Source: Coriobacteriia bacterium
Lineage (GTDB): Bacteria; Actinomycetota; Coriobacteriia; Anaerosomatales; PHET01
Direction: 5' to 3'
DNA: 64,000 nucleotides
NCBI GenBank assembly: GCA_034370385.1
Contig: JAXMKZ010000024.1
Location: 1 to 64,000, forward strand
Positions within the stretch are counted from its first letter, which is position 1. Each line of letters starts with the position of its first letter. Under the pieces are notes generated by a model. It saw nothing but the letters and a program-made list of their open reading frames with translations, ran no database searches and was not told the DNA's origin. The translations under genes were made by a program, and so were the position numbers. Below are positions 19,871 to 28,410 of this stretch, one piece after another.

Positions 19871-20755
19871 TCAGCCCTTCCGGAATCGCGCCGCGATCTT
19901 CTCGTATGAGTCCTGTCCAACCAGTCGGACGACTGCACCTCGCAGGCCGCGGTACCGAGCTGGCGGGGGCGTCGGCTCTTCGCCATGCAGCTCGGCGATC
20001 AAGTACTGCCTCGTTGCGATGCACTCTTCTACCGCGATGACCTCCTCTCGCGACAGCTTGAAGTCCCGGCGCAGATCAGTGACCAGTCGAATGTCTGAGA
20101 GGTATGCCCTTTCGACGTCAGCTGACTTCTGGGCCTCGCTCTTCCGGTGAAGCGACAGCGCGCTCGGCAGATAGCGGTGCCGTGCGCCAAGCGCCATCGC
20201 ACGCATCCAGAAGTCGTAGTCCTCTCCGAACACGCCCATGCGATAGCCGCCTACCCGATCGAACCACTCTCGCCGATATGTGGCTCCGACACTGTAGAAG
20301 CACCACCGGATGACGTCCTCGAGCCTCAGCGAGATGACACTGCCTCGGTCCTCGGGGCTGTATACCTGTTCTCTGGGTCCGTCCGGATTCCAGAAGTACC
20401 CGTTTGTTGAGTAGATATCGTAGCCGGCCTCTTCCTCGATGAAGCGCGCCATGTGTTCGAGATGATTCGGGAGCAGGATGTCGTCTGCAGAACAGATGAC
20501 GATCATTTCTCCTGCCGTGGAGCTCACGCCCGTGTTGTACGCGCCAGCTGAACCCTGGTTCTCCTGGCGCACGACTCGGAATCGTTTGTCCTGCGACATG
20601 TACTCCGATGCGATTCTGGCCGTTGAATCGGTCGAGCCGTCGTCGACTATCACGCACTCCCAGTCGGCGAGCTGTTGCTCGAGCACCGCATCGAGAGTCT
20701 CCGGGAGTGTCGTGGCTGCGTTGTAGGCCGGCACGACGATTGAAAAGCGGGGCAT
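19871..20755 (-). CDS. Glycosyltransferase, family 2
   Basis: This is an inverting GT-A enzyme of 294 residues. FSIVVPAYNAATTLPETLD opens the fold; VDDGSTDST and CSADD (DxD region) should bind the nucleotide sugar and metal, and GEDYDFWMR is the typical acceptor-side block. The start at MPRFSIVVPAYN is chosen because GGAG lies eight bases upstream and the longer frame has no family match. It reads leftward with the gene at 20821, opposite to the flanking small-protein/GT4 pairs. Confidence 0.9.
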   Translation of the reverse strand: MPRFSIVVPAYNAATTLPETLDAVLEQQLADWECVIVDDGSTDSTARIASEYMSQDKRFRVVRQENQGSAGAYNTGVSSTAGEMIVICSADDILLPNHLEHMARFIEEEAGYDIYSTNGYFWNPDGPREQVYSPEDRGSVISLRLEDVIRWCFYSVGATYRREWFDRVGGYRMGVFGEDYDFWMRAMALGARHRYLPSALSLHRKSEAQKSADVERAYLSDIRLVTDLRRDFKLSREEVIAVEECIATRQYLIAELHGEEPTPPPARYRGLRGAVVRLVGQDSYEKIAARFRKG

Positions 20756-20820
20756 CTGGACGCTCCTTGATGTGTCAGGTCCATGTGGTTCGGAACGGGG
20801 GCGGTGCAACCTGCGACGGC

Positions 20821-22296
20821 TCAGCGTGTTCGGCGACGGGGATCCAGCGACCTTGCGAGCAGTGATGCATCTCGACGCAGCAGGGCGGGGTCAGGTAGGG
20901 CGGAGAGCATGCGCATCCATTGCCTGCTGGTTCGAATCGGCTCAGCGACGGTTTGCACAGGCAACGAGTCCGTGAAAGCGACAAGCCTTCGCGCGACAGC
21001 ATCGGCGCGCAAGGTCTGGCGAGCGACTTCGCTCCCCCGCAAACCCACCTCCGCTCCCAGTAAGGGCGATCGCAGCGCTCGTACTACGGCCGCTGCGAAG
21101 CCGTCCACATCGTCAGGCTCAACGAGGAAGGCGGATTCGGAGTCAACCAGGTAGAGCGGTATGTCTCCAACGCGGGTGACCACCACAGGTCGGCCGGAGG
21201 CCAGGTACTCGCCAAGCTTGTTTGGGAAGCCCGCATCCGAGAACTCGCCCCTAGAGCGCGGAAGCAGCAGCACGTCTGCTTGCGCCAACACCGAGGGGAC
21301 TTCGGCTGGGACAACGGGGGGCTCAACGAAGACCACGTCGGATAGGTCGCGGTCGGCCACCATTCGTTTCAAGCCGTCCCTTGTCTCTGCAGTCGCGTCC
21401 CCGAAGATGCTCAACTTGAACTCCGGGATGGCGGCGCGTACGAGCGACGCGATCTCGATCAGATACCGAACCTCTTGATGAGCGAGATTGCCCACGTATG
21501 CGGTTCGAGATGTACCTGTGGGCGATGGCTTCTCGTCGAAGCTCGATGCTCGCACTACCGAGGGCTGGAGGAACAGGCGCTCGCTAGGCACTCCGTGCTC
21601 GGTCCAGTACGCGGCAAGATGCTCCGAGACCGTCCACACGCCGTCCGCGCACCCGGTTACGCAACGGATGTAGTCGTCCCGGTCCTTGGGGTCTATCTGG
21701 AGGTCCGTCAAGGCCTCATTCGAGAATGCAACCGTCTTCCAGCCGAGCCTTCGGGCGCATCGAAGCGCCGAGCGCATGACCGGGTACGATCGCGTGTCAA
21801 CAAATACAACGACACGTTCCTCCCGTTGTGCGAATGCGAGCAGCTCGCGTTCGAGCAGGAGTTCAAGCCTCCACCTGGGCGCACGGTCATCACCTGCGCA
21901 GTTGTCGCGTTCGAAGATTCCCCGCTCAGCGGCATCCGCTCTGTCCCCGAAACGGTAAGGTGTCGGTGGAAGCCACGGCGCACGCGATTCGACGTCGCCG
22001 AGGACAGATGGCGTCCAGTCCGCGGGGTACAGAGGGAGGCCAATAGCACGAGCCTCCACGTCGATCATGCTGAGACCCGCCAACAGGGCGCCGTGAAACG
22101 CAGTCGTCGCGAGGCTGCCCGGAGATCCAGCAGCCGGTATCAGGTCGATGACCTTCAAGTGTGATTCCTTGACCAAGCTCTCGGTTGCTCGCATGAAAGC
22201 AGCGAACTCAGTTAGCGGCTCGCAGGTTGCGAATAGTAGTATTGCCGAGAAAGCATAACCGAATCGAGTTGAGTGTGGCCCCTGTGCCGTACTCAT
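20821..22296 (-). CDS. Glycosyltransferase, family 4-like (GT-B)
   Basis: This 491-residue protein has a clear C-terminal GT-B half: AYVGNLAHQEVRYLIEIA, VLLLPRSRGEFSDAGFPNKLGEYLASGRPVVV. The N-terminal half is less typical. The frame continues upstream, but the ATG at 22296 is preferred because a longer start would run through the divergent small-protein gene. No Shine-Dalgarno sequence is seen, so the start is uncertain. Only 15 bases separate it from the divergent start at 22312, which implies a very compact or shared control region. Confidence 0.8.
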   Translation of the reverse strand: MSTAQGPHSTRFGYAFSAILLFATCEPLTEFAAFMRATESLVKESHLKVIDLIPAAGSPGSLATTAFHGALLAGLSMIDVEARAIGLPLYPADWTPSVLGDVESRAPWLPPTPYRFGDRADAAERGIFERDNCAGDDRAPRWRLELLLERELLAFAQREERVVVFVDTRSYPVMRSALRCARRLGWKTVAFSNEALTDLQIDPKDRDDYIRCVTGCADGVWTVSEHLAAYWTEHGVPSERLFLQPSVVRASSFDEKPSPTGTSRTAYVGNLAHQEVRYLIEIASLVRAAIPEFKLSIFGDATAETRDGLKRMVADRDLSDVVFVEPPVVPAEVPSVLAQADVLLLPRSRGEFSDAGFPNKLGEYLASGRPVVVTRVGDIPLYLVDSESAFLVEPDDVDGFAAAVVRALRSPLLGAEVGLRGSEVARQTLRADAVARRLVAFTDSLPVQTVAEPIRTSRQWMRMLSALPDPALLRRDASLLARSLDPRRRTR

Positions 22297-22311
22297 TGCT
22301 GGAGGAGCCTG

Positions 22312-22545
22312 TTGACGCACAAGGACTTTGATTACTCGACCCCCGAGGCGCAGCAGGCCCTGAAGGGTGTGTCGGAGCTTGTGCTGGAGATACGCGACGA
22401 GTTTCTGGATCCAGTGCCTACGCCGGCGCCTATCCCAGCTGACCCGCGAGTACGTCTCTACGAGCGCTCGCTCGGCCTCGCCGTGATACCTGTCCTGGTC
22501 AGGCGTGCGTTCATCCGCATGCGCCACAGAGACGACGCCAAATGA
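22312..22545 (+). CDS. Unrecognised small protein, second member of the LYER-LG-AV family, paired with a GT4
   Basis: This 77-residue protein is related to the product of 18162-18611: box FDYSTPEAQQALKGVSELVL and a single motif LYERSLGLAVIPVLVRRAF. A proline-rich linker (DPVPTPAPIPADP) joins them. I place the start at TTG 22312 because GGAGGAG (22301-22307) lies just upstream; an ATG is lacking. The stop overlaps the next GT4 start (ATGA). Function unknown. Confidence 0.65.
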   Translation: MTHKDFDYSTPEAQQALKGVSELVLEIRDEFLDPVPTPAPIPADPRVRLYERSLGLAVIPVLVRRAFIRMRHRDDAK

Positions 22546-23798
22546 CGCAAGCGGCTCCGCTGAACGTGCTTCACGTCAACGACGCCGACCTTCGCGGCAA
22601 GAACTTCAATGGATACGACCTGCTGGTTGATCTCCGCCGCTACGGCATCCGCGGTAAGCAGGCCGTGCTAAACAAGCTCAGCGATAATCCGGACGTGTTC
22701 TCACTTTGCGCGTCAGATGCGGATAGGCGGCTTCACGACGCAGTCTGGCGAGTCGAGATTGAACACTCGATGAACGACGTGCTGTTCCCGTGGGGCAAGG
22801 TGCTCGCCGAATCTGATGAGTTTCAGCGGGCAGATGTAGTGCATTTTCACCTCATCCACAACCAGACAGTCTCGCTGCCCGACTTGGCGACGCTGTGCGC
22901 GGCCAAGCCATGTGTCTGGACCTTCCACGACTCCTGGCCGATCACCGGTCACTGCATCCAGCCCGGCGCTTGCCGGCGGTGGCTTGATGGCTGCGAGGTC
23001 TGTCCAGACCTCAACGCCGGGTTCGTCTTGAAGGAAGATCGTGCTAACCGGATGTGGCGGCTTAAGCAAGGAGTATTCGAGAATCTTGAGGTCGACGTCA
23101 TCGTCGCGTCGGAGATGATGCGAGAGAACGTCAGGTGCAGTCCGATCACGGCGCACCTCGAGCACGTTCATCTGGTCCCGTTTGGTGTGGACAGCTCCAG
23201 CTTCGCCGGCGACGGGAGTGTGTCAGCCGCTCGCGAGGCACTTGGCGTCCCGTTGGACGATTACGTCATCATGTGCCGGTCCAGCCCGCAGGGGCTCAAG
23301 GGCCTCCCGTACCTCATCGAGGCGTTGGAGCTGGGTCCTCCGGGACGTGCCACGACGCTGCTGACCGTCGACCAGCCGGGGCTGGTTGTGCAACTGGAGC
23401 CTGACTACGGCATCGTTGAGTTGGGCTGGGTTGATGATTCGGAACTCTATCGGCAGGCATTCACGGCGTGCGATGTCTTCGTGATGCCATCAACCGCCGA
23501 GGGATTCGGGCTGATGGCTCTTGAGGCTATGGCATCGGCGCGCCCCGTAGTCTGCTTTGAGGGCACGACGCTTCCGTGGATCACGCATGCCCCGGAATGT
23601 GGCATCGCGGTCCCAATGGGAGACGCCCGGGCGCTGCGCGCCGCGCTAGACGCCCTTGCGGAGAGTCCTGAAGACGCCCAACGGCGCGGCGCTCTCGGGC
23701 GTGTCGTGACCGAGACGGAGTTCAGCCACGACGCATACCTGTCCGGGCTGGCCGATGTGTATCGGGGACTCGCGGCGCGTCGGCGCGCGACTACCTGA
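22542..23798 (+). CDS. Glycosyltransferase, family 4 (paralogue of the 18608 gene)
   Basis: This 418-residue GT-B enzyme begins PLNVLHVNDADLRGKNFNGYD, matching the paralogue at 18608 across its length. It has the same Cys block (FHDSWPITGHC, then GCEVCPDL) and donor motif EGFGLMALEAMASARPVVC. It forms the second small-protein/GT4 pair. The 3' end overlaps the convergent gene at 23791 by 8 bases. Confidence 0.88.
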   Translation: MTQAAPLNVLHVNDADLRGKNFNGYDLLVDLRRYGIRGKQAVLNKLSDNPDVFSLCASDADRRLHDAVWRVEIEHSMNDVLFPWGKVLAESDEFQRADVVHFHLIHNQTVSLPDLATLCAAKPCVWTFHDSWPITGHCIQPGACRRWLDGCEVCPDLNAGFVLKEDRANRMWRLKQGVFENLEVDVIVASEMMRENVRCSPITAHLEHVHLVPFGVDSSSFAGDGSVSAAREALGVPLDDYVIMCRSSPQGLKGLPYLIEALELGPPGRATTLLTVDQPGLVVQLEPDYGIVELGWVDDSELYRQAFTACDVFVMPSTAEGFGLMALEAMASARPVVCFEGTTLPWITHAPECGIAVPMGDARALRAALDALAESPEDAQRRGALGRVVTETEFSHDAYLSGLADVYRGLAARRRATT

Positions 23799-25056
23799 GC
23801 ACTCGCCGGAACTCCTCGACGAAGACCGGCCGCTGGTGCGCCCATGAATGGTCGGCGGATCCCGCGAGTGATCGGCGTTTCAGGTCATCCAGTTCAAGCG
23901 CGGGCAGTGCGGACATCGCGACAAGCGCCGATGCCCACCCGCCGTGTTCGGCCTCATCGACGAGCCGGCCGTTCTTGTGGGTGCTGACGACGTGGGAGAT
24001 TCCGGGTAGATCCGACCCGATGACTGCGAGTCCGGCAGCCATGTAGGTCAGCAGCTTCGTTGTCGTCGCGCGCCGCTCGTTCTCGTTACGCCCTCTCAAC
24101 GCGACGATGCCCACGTCGTACGCCGCCGCGGTCTCCACGATCGACTCGCCACTGCAAGGCTCGACGATGCGCACCCGGTCCCCGAGGCCGAGATCCGCGA
24201 TGCGCTGGCGTGGCGCATCGCCAAGGTAGTCCTCGCCCTGGAACGTGAGATCGACCGCGCCACCCGCGGCCGCGCATGCCTCGATGAGCTCCACGATCGG
24301 CCTATCGAAAGTCAGCGCTCCGAGGAACAGAAACCTGCGCGATTCCCCTGTCGGCCGGATGCTCGGGACCGAGTGTTCGGGAGCGTTGTCGTGTACTACC
24401 GGTCTTCGGAAGCCCGGGATGTCGCCGTATCTCTCTTCGTAGTAGTCCGCGTATCCGTCGCATGCGGTGACGAATCCGGCGACCTGTGACATCAGGTTTC
24501 GCTCGATCTTCCTCGCGCGTCTGCTGAACGCAGGGCCCAGGTGGTCATACTCCGGAATGAGGTCGATGGTCTCGTACACGAGCGGGACTCCCGAGCGAGC
24601 GGCAACCGCACTGGTGTTCTCCAGGTTGAGGTAGTCCACCGCCCAGAAGATGTCCGTGTTGGGGGCAAACTGCTGGAGCAGTTCGGTCCGCGGGGTCGTG
24701 GTGAACTCCGGCCCGAGCACCAGATCGACCGGCTTGCGCACCCACGGCTGATAGGCGAGTCGCCGGGCTATGCCCAGCGCGGTGTTCTCGACTCTCGAGC
24801 GTACTCCTCGCGCCGATGCCGAACCGGCGGGGACGAGCTCCTCGACCGCGGGTCGTCTACGAGTGTTCAAAGGGACAGGGTGGAACTCCTTGCCAGGAGG
24901 AGCAGGGGAGTCCTCGTAGAAGCCGACGATTCTGAGGTATGCGCCCGCGTCTTCCAGTGCCTGCATCTCAAGCAGGAAGCGCCGGTGAAACATGAGTGTG
25001 TTGCTGGCGACAAGGCAGATTCTTGCTCCAGCCAATGGCGTATCGAGTGCACTCAT
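23791..25056 (-). CDS. Glycosyltransferase, family 4
   Basis: This 421-residue GT-B enzyme is the last gene of the leftward glycan operon. N-terminal strand ARICLVASNTLMFHRRF; mid-region FWAVDYLNLENTSAVAARSG and YETIDLIPEY; C-terminal domain with FLGALTFDRPIVELIEA and TTTKLLTYMAAGLAVIGSD. The ATG at 25056 is preferred over the longer frame because it lies just before the first strand and follows TTTGGAG. Specificity unknown. Confidence 0.85.
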   Translation of the reverse strand: MSALDTPLAGARICLVASNTLMFHRRFLLEMQALEDAGAYLRIVGFYEDSPAPPGKEFHPVPLNTRRRPAVEELVPAGSASARGVRSRVENTALGIARRLAYQPWVRKPVDLVLGPEFTTTPRTELLQQFAPNTDIFWAVDYLNLENTSAVAARSGVPLVYETIDLIPEYDHLGPAFSRRARKIERNLMSQVAGFVTACDGYADYYEERYGDIPGFRRPVVHDNAPEHSVPSIRPTGESRRFLFLGALTFDRPIVELIEACAAAGGAVDLTFQGEDYLGDAPRQRIADLGLGDRVRIVEPCSGESIVETAAAYDVGIVALRGRNENERRATTTKLLTYMAAGLAVIGSDLPGISHVVSTHKNGRLVDEAEHGGWASALVAMSALPALELDDLKRRSLAGSADHSWAHQRPVFVEEFRRVLR

Positions 25057-25091
25057 CGCGTGGCTTGGACTCCAAAGGGGTTGGTGGTAGA

Positions 25092-26351
25092 TCAGTCGGA
25101 TGCGCGAAGCCTGGCTATCTCCTCGACCAGCCGGCGTCCCTGTGCCGGCCACCAGTACTCGGGTGAGGCCTTCAGTGCTGCAGCCTTCAGGCGGTCGATG
25201 CGCGCGGGATCGTTGATGAGGGGTTCGAGGTCGCGCGCGATGGTCTCCGGAGAGGTCGAGTCGAGGTAGATTCCGTACGGGACGACATCCAGGATCGAAC
25301 GTACTCCCACTGAGTCATACATCGCCATCGCGAGCCCCGCACACATGTAGTCGAACACCTTGTTGGGCAGTGTGACCGCGAAGTTCTCCTCCGAGATCTT
25401 TGCCGCCATGACGCCTACATCGTACTCGCGCAGCAGCTCGATGACATTCCAGTAGTCGAATGGCCCGTGCAGCCGCACGACGCCGGTCAGTCCGAGCTCT
25501 TCGATGAGCTCGACGAGTTCGCCCCGGCTGGTGGTTCGATTGAAGCCGTGGACGTCGAGGGTCGCACGCCCAGAGAGGTGAGCCATCGCCCGTATCAGGC
25601 CGTCGATGTTTCGGTCGGTCGAGAGTCCCCCGTGGAACACGAGCCTCACTGGACTGGAAGTCGGCAGCACCTCTTTGACCCGAGCAATGGGCGAGTTGAG
25701 AATCGTGAGCGGATGCGTGATTCCGTAGCGTGCCGAGATGCGGTCTCCCATTGGGTCGCTGACCGCAAGCACCAGGTCGGCCTTGGTTATCACGCGACCC
25801 TCCGTCGCCAGCAGTTGCTCTGCCCAGCCCGCGGCTGCATGCCACACCGGGTTCTTGAGGAAGCCTGCCCAGTACTCATGGCTGTCGTAGATGAGCCTCG
25901 CCCCCATGCGGCGCGCCGCTTCACTGGCTTCTGATAGGGGAGGAAGATCGACTGCTTGGACGAAGTCCGCACCGGTGTGGCGGATTGCGTTGATGAAGCG
26001 TCGCCGAGCAGACCTATAGCGCCACGTCTCCAAGGCACTGTTCCACGCTCCGTGCGCGAACCGGCAGACGGTATTGTTGAGCAAGTATCGAATCGCGTCG
26101 GAACGACTGGTCGAAGCATAGTAGATCGGCAGCTTCGGGCCCGGCACGGTGACGACCTCGTACGGTGAGTCGGTCAGAGCGCGTGGCATCAGGTGGTCCC
26201 ACCCGACGAACACGACGTGCGCGCCTGCCTCAGCCAAGGAGATCGCTTGACGGTAGGTCCGCGTCCAGCCGGAGAAGTCAGCGTTGGACACGTAGCAGAT
26301 CGTAGTTCCTGCCAGGACCCCGGCTTCGTGCGGGGAAGTCGGGCGGTTCAT
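25092..26351 (-). CDS. Glycosyltransferase, family 4 (first of a tandem paralogous pair)
   Basis: This is a 419-residue GT-B enzyme closely related to the gene upstream of it in the operon. ICYVSNADFSGWTRTYRQAI opens the acceptor domain. FHGGLSTDRNIDGLIRAM and LPNKVFDYMCAGLAMAM mark the donor domain, and the C-terminus has YWWPAQGRRLVEE. Its ATG overlaps the stop of the 26348 gene (ATGA), so the pair is translationally coupled. Confidence 0.87.
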   Translation of the reverse strand: MNRPTSPHEAGVLAGTTICYVSNADFSGWTRTYRQAISLAEAGAHVVFVGWDHLMPRALTDSPYEVVTVPGPKLPIYYASTSRSDAIRYLLNNTVCRFAHGAWNSALETWRYRSARRRFINAIRHTGADFVQAVDLPPLSEASEAARRMGARLIYDSHEYWAGFLKNPVWHAAAGWAEQLLATEGRVITKADLVLAVSDPMGDRISARYGITHPLTILNSPIARVKEVLPTSSPVRLVFHGGLSTDRNIDGLIRAMAHLSGRATLDVHGFNRTTSRGELVELIEELGLTGVVRLHGPFDYWNVIELLREYDVGVMAAKISEENFAVTLPNKVFDYMCAGLAMAMYDSVGVRSILDVVPYGIYLDSTSPETIARDLEPLINDPARIDRLKAAALKASPEYWWPAQGRRLVEEIARLRASD

Positions 26352-27721
26352 GACACGCGACGCCGTTTCAGGATGTGTGCAAACGCGTCAACGAGCGCTT
26401 GGCCCTGCGCGGGCCACCAGTAGTCGTGAGCAGCAGTGACCGCGGCTGACTTCATCTGAGCGATTCGGTCAGGGTCGCTGACGAGCGGCTCGAGGTCACG
26501 CGCAATCGACACCGGCGATGACGGATCGAGCGTAATGCCAAACGGCACTTCAGCCAGCACCGCACGCACGGCTGGGGAGTCGTACATGGCAACTGCGAGC
26601 CCCGCGCACATGCAATCGAACACCTTGTTGGGCAGCGTTACTTCGAAGTTCTCTTCAATCACCTTCGCGGTCATCACGCCGACATCGTAGCCGCTCAGAA
26701 GGTCGACGACGTCGGCGTACTCGAACGCGCCGTGGAATCGAACGGTGTCTGCCAGACCGAGCTCTTCGGCCAGGTTCGCGAGCGCGCCCAGATCGACTGT
26801 TCGGCTGAACCCGTGGATGTCGAGCGTGACGCGGTCTCCCATGAGCGCGACGGCGCGGATCAGTCCATCGATGTTGCGGTCATTCGAGAGACCGCCGTGA
26901 TAGACGAGCCGGACCGGCTCCGAGACGGGTCGAGGTGTTTCGACGCGCTCAGGTGGGGAGTTCAGGATGGTGAGTGGCTTGTGGATGCCGTATATCTGAA
27001 TGAGGCGCTCGCCCATGGTGTCGCTGGTGACCGTGATGAGGTCGGCATCGTGGATGCGCCGCCGCTCCACCGCCAACAGGCCTGCGGCTTCGAAGGGCTG
27101 TGCGTTGAAGTCGGGGTTACGAACGAACCCGACCCAGAGCTCGTGCGCGGCATAGACCAAGCGGCTGTGCAGCCGTTGGCTAGCCTGCCATGCGGTGTCG
27201 AGGGAAGGAAGGTCAACAGCTTGAACAATGTCCGCGTGCGTGTTGACGACGGCCTCCACGAGAGCTTCGTTGGCTTGCCAGTCGAAGTACAGGAACGGAT
27301 GTGCGAGCCTCTTGTGGTACTCGCGATCGGCTTGCATATAGGCGCGATAGGCATCTGAGTGCCGATTCGCCCAGCTCCTCAGGAGATAGTCGAGTTGATT
27401 GACCGTGCGATTGGTGAGCACTCGTACCACCCGATTCTTACTCGTGGAACTGCGCCACACGATGGGCTCGCGGTCGGCGGGCATCTCTGGGGGCGTGGGA
27501 GCCACGTAGACGACGGGTTCAGGTGGCGGCACAAGGACGATCTCGTGACCCGAGTCCAGCAGCGCTTGCGGCATGAGGTGCTCATAGCCCACTATCACCA
27601 CTCGGGCGCCAGAATCCGCGAGCGTGCGCGCCTGCTTCCATGTGCGCCAAACGCCGCCGAACGCTCCAGTGGAGACGTAGCAGAGAGTTTTGTTCCTGAA
27701 ATCAATCGAGGGTCGTGCCAT
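26348..27721 (-). CDS. Glycosyltransferase, family 4 (second of a tandem paralogous pair)
   Basis: This 457-residue GT-B enzyme is paralogous to the 25092 gene, sharing YHGGLSNDRNIDGLIRAVAL, LPNKVFDCMCAGLAVAMYD and YWWPAQGQALVDA. It carries an extra stretch of about 40 residues after residue 70, including a run of prolines near PPPEPVVYVAPTPPEMP. The pair probably arose by tandem duplication and may add two similar residues in sequence. Confidence 0.87.
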   Translation of the reverse strand: MARPSIDFRNKTLCYVSTGAFGGVWRTWKQARTLADSGARVVIVGYEHLMPQALLDSGHEIVLVPPPEPVVYVAPTPPEMPADREPIVWRSSTSKNRVVRVLTNRTVNQLDYLLRSWANRHSDAYRAYMQADREYHKRLAHPFLYFDWQANEALVEAVVNTHADIVQAVDLPSLDTAWQASQRLHSRLVYAAHELWVGFVRNPDFNAQPFEAAGLLAVERRRIHDADLITVTSDTMGERLIQIYGIHKPLTILNSPPERVETPRPVSEPVRLVYHGGLSNDRNIDGLIRAVALMGDRVTLDIHGFSRTVDLGALANLAEELGLADTVRFHGAFEYADVVDLLSGYDVGVMTAKVIEENFEVTLPNKVFDCMCAGLAVAMYDSPAVRAVLAEVPFGITLDPSSPVSIARDLEPLVSDPDRIAQMKSAAVTAAHDYWWPAQGQALVDAFAHILKRRRVS

Positions 27722-27870
27722 TGGTGGTGCGCACTCCAGGGGTTGCTGAGCCGGAAGCGGGCAGTCACCCGAACATGTGGTCGTTCGAGTCTCCTGAGCA
27801 GTCTACCCGATGGTGTTCGAGTCTCCCGAGTTCGTACCGATTCGCAAGCCGGGATCTGGGGCAGTGCAGG

Positions 27871-28410
27871 CTAGTGGAACCGACCCTGCGCCTTGAGCAG
27901 TTCGTAGTGCTCGATGTCACGGTACTTAACCACTCGGGCGGGATTGCCGACGGCAACGCCGCACCGGGCAATCTCGCCCGCAACCACAGCTCCGGCGCCG
28001 ATGACCGCGCCCTCTCGGATGATCGACCCAGGCGTGACGATGACCCCGTAGCCAATCCAGACGTTGTCTTCGATCACTACCGGCTTGTGCACCACGCTGG
28101 AGTCGTAGGGCAGCGCTGTCCCGCCGTCGTAGTCGTGGTTGACGGTGAAGATGCGAACATCGCTTGCCGAGTGGAAGTTGTCACCGATGGTCACGCCGCC
28201 CCCACCGTCGATCCAGATGCCATTGAAGCTCACGTTGCCGCCCAGCCGTACATTGTGCCCGCCACCGATGACGCAGTCGCCGTTGACCCGAAGGCCGGGT
28301 CCGCAAGTTGCGACGGAACTCAGGACACGCTCCACGCGCTGCCTGTTCATCAGCATGGCGGCCCGTCTCCGGCGCGAATCCCGCATCCGCGCGAAGATGC
28401 TGTCCAGCAT
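27871..28410 (-). CDS. Hexapeptide-repeat (left-handed beta-helix) O-acetyltransferase
   Basis: This is a 179-residue acyltransferase of the maltose/galactoside acetyltransferase type. Left-handed beta-helix turns run through GDCVIGGGHNVRLGGNVSFNG and VIEDNVWIGYGVIVTPGSIIREGAVIGAGAVV, and the catalytic His is expected in FTVNHDYDGG. The C-terminal GVAVGNPARVVKYR is the usual cap. It shares one base with the stop of the upstream gene and probably acetylates the nonulosonate-type sugar or the finished glycan. Confidence 0.88.
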   Translation of the reverse strand: MLDSIFARMRDSRRRRAAMLMNRQRVERVLSSVATCGPGLRVNGDCVIGGGHNVRLGGNVSFNGIWIDGGGGVTIGDNFHSASDVRIFTVNHDYDGGTALPYDSSVVHKPVVIEDNVWIGYGVIVTPGSIIREGAVIGAGAVVAGEIARCGVAVGNPARVVKYRDIEHYELLKAQGRFH

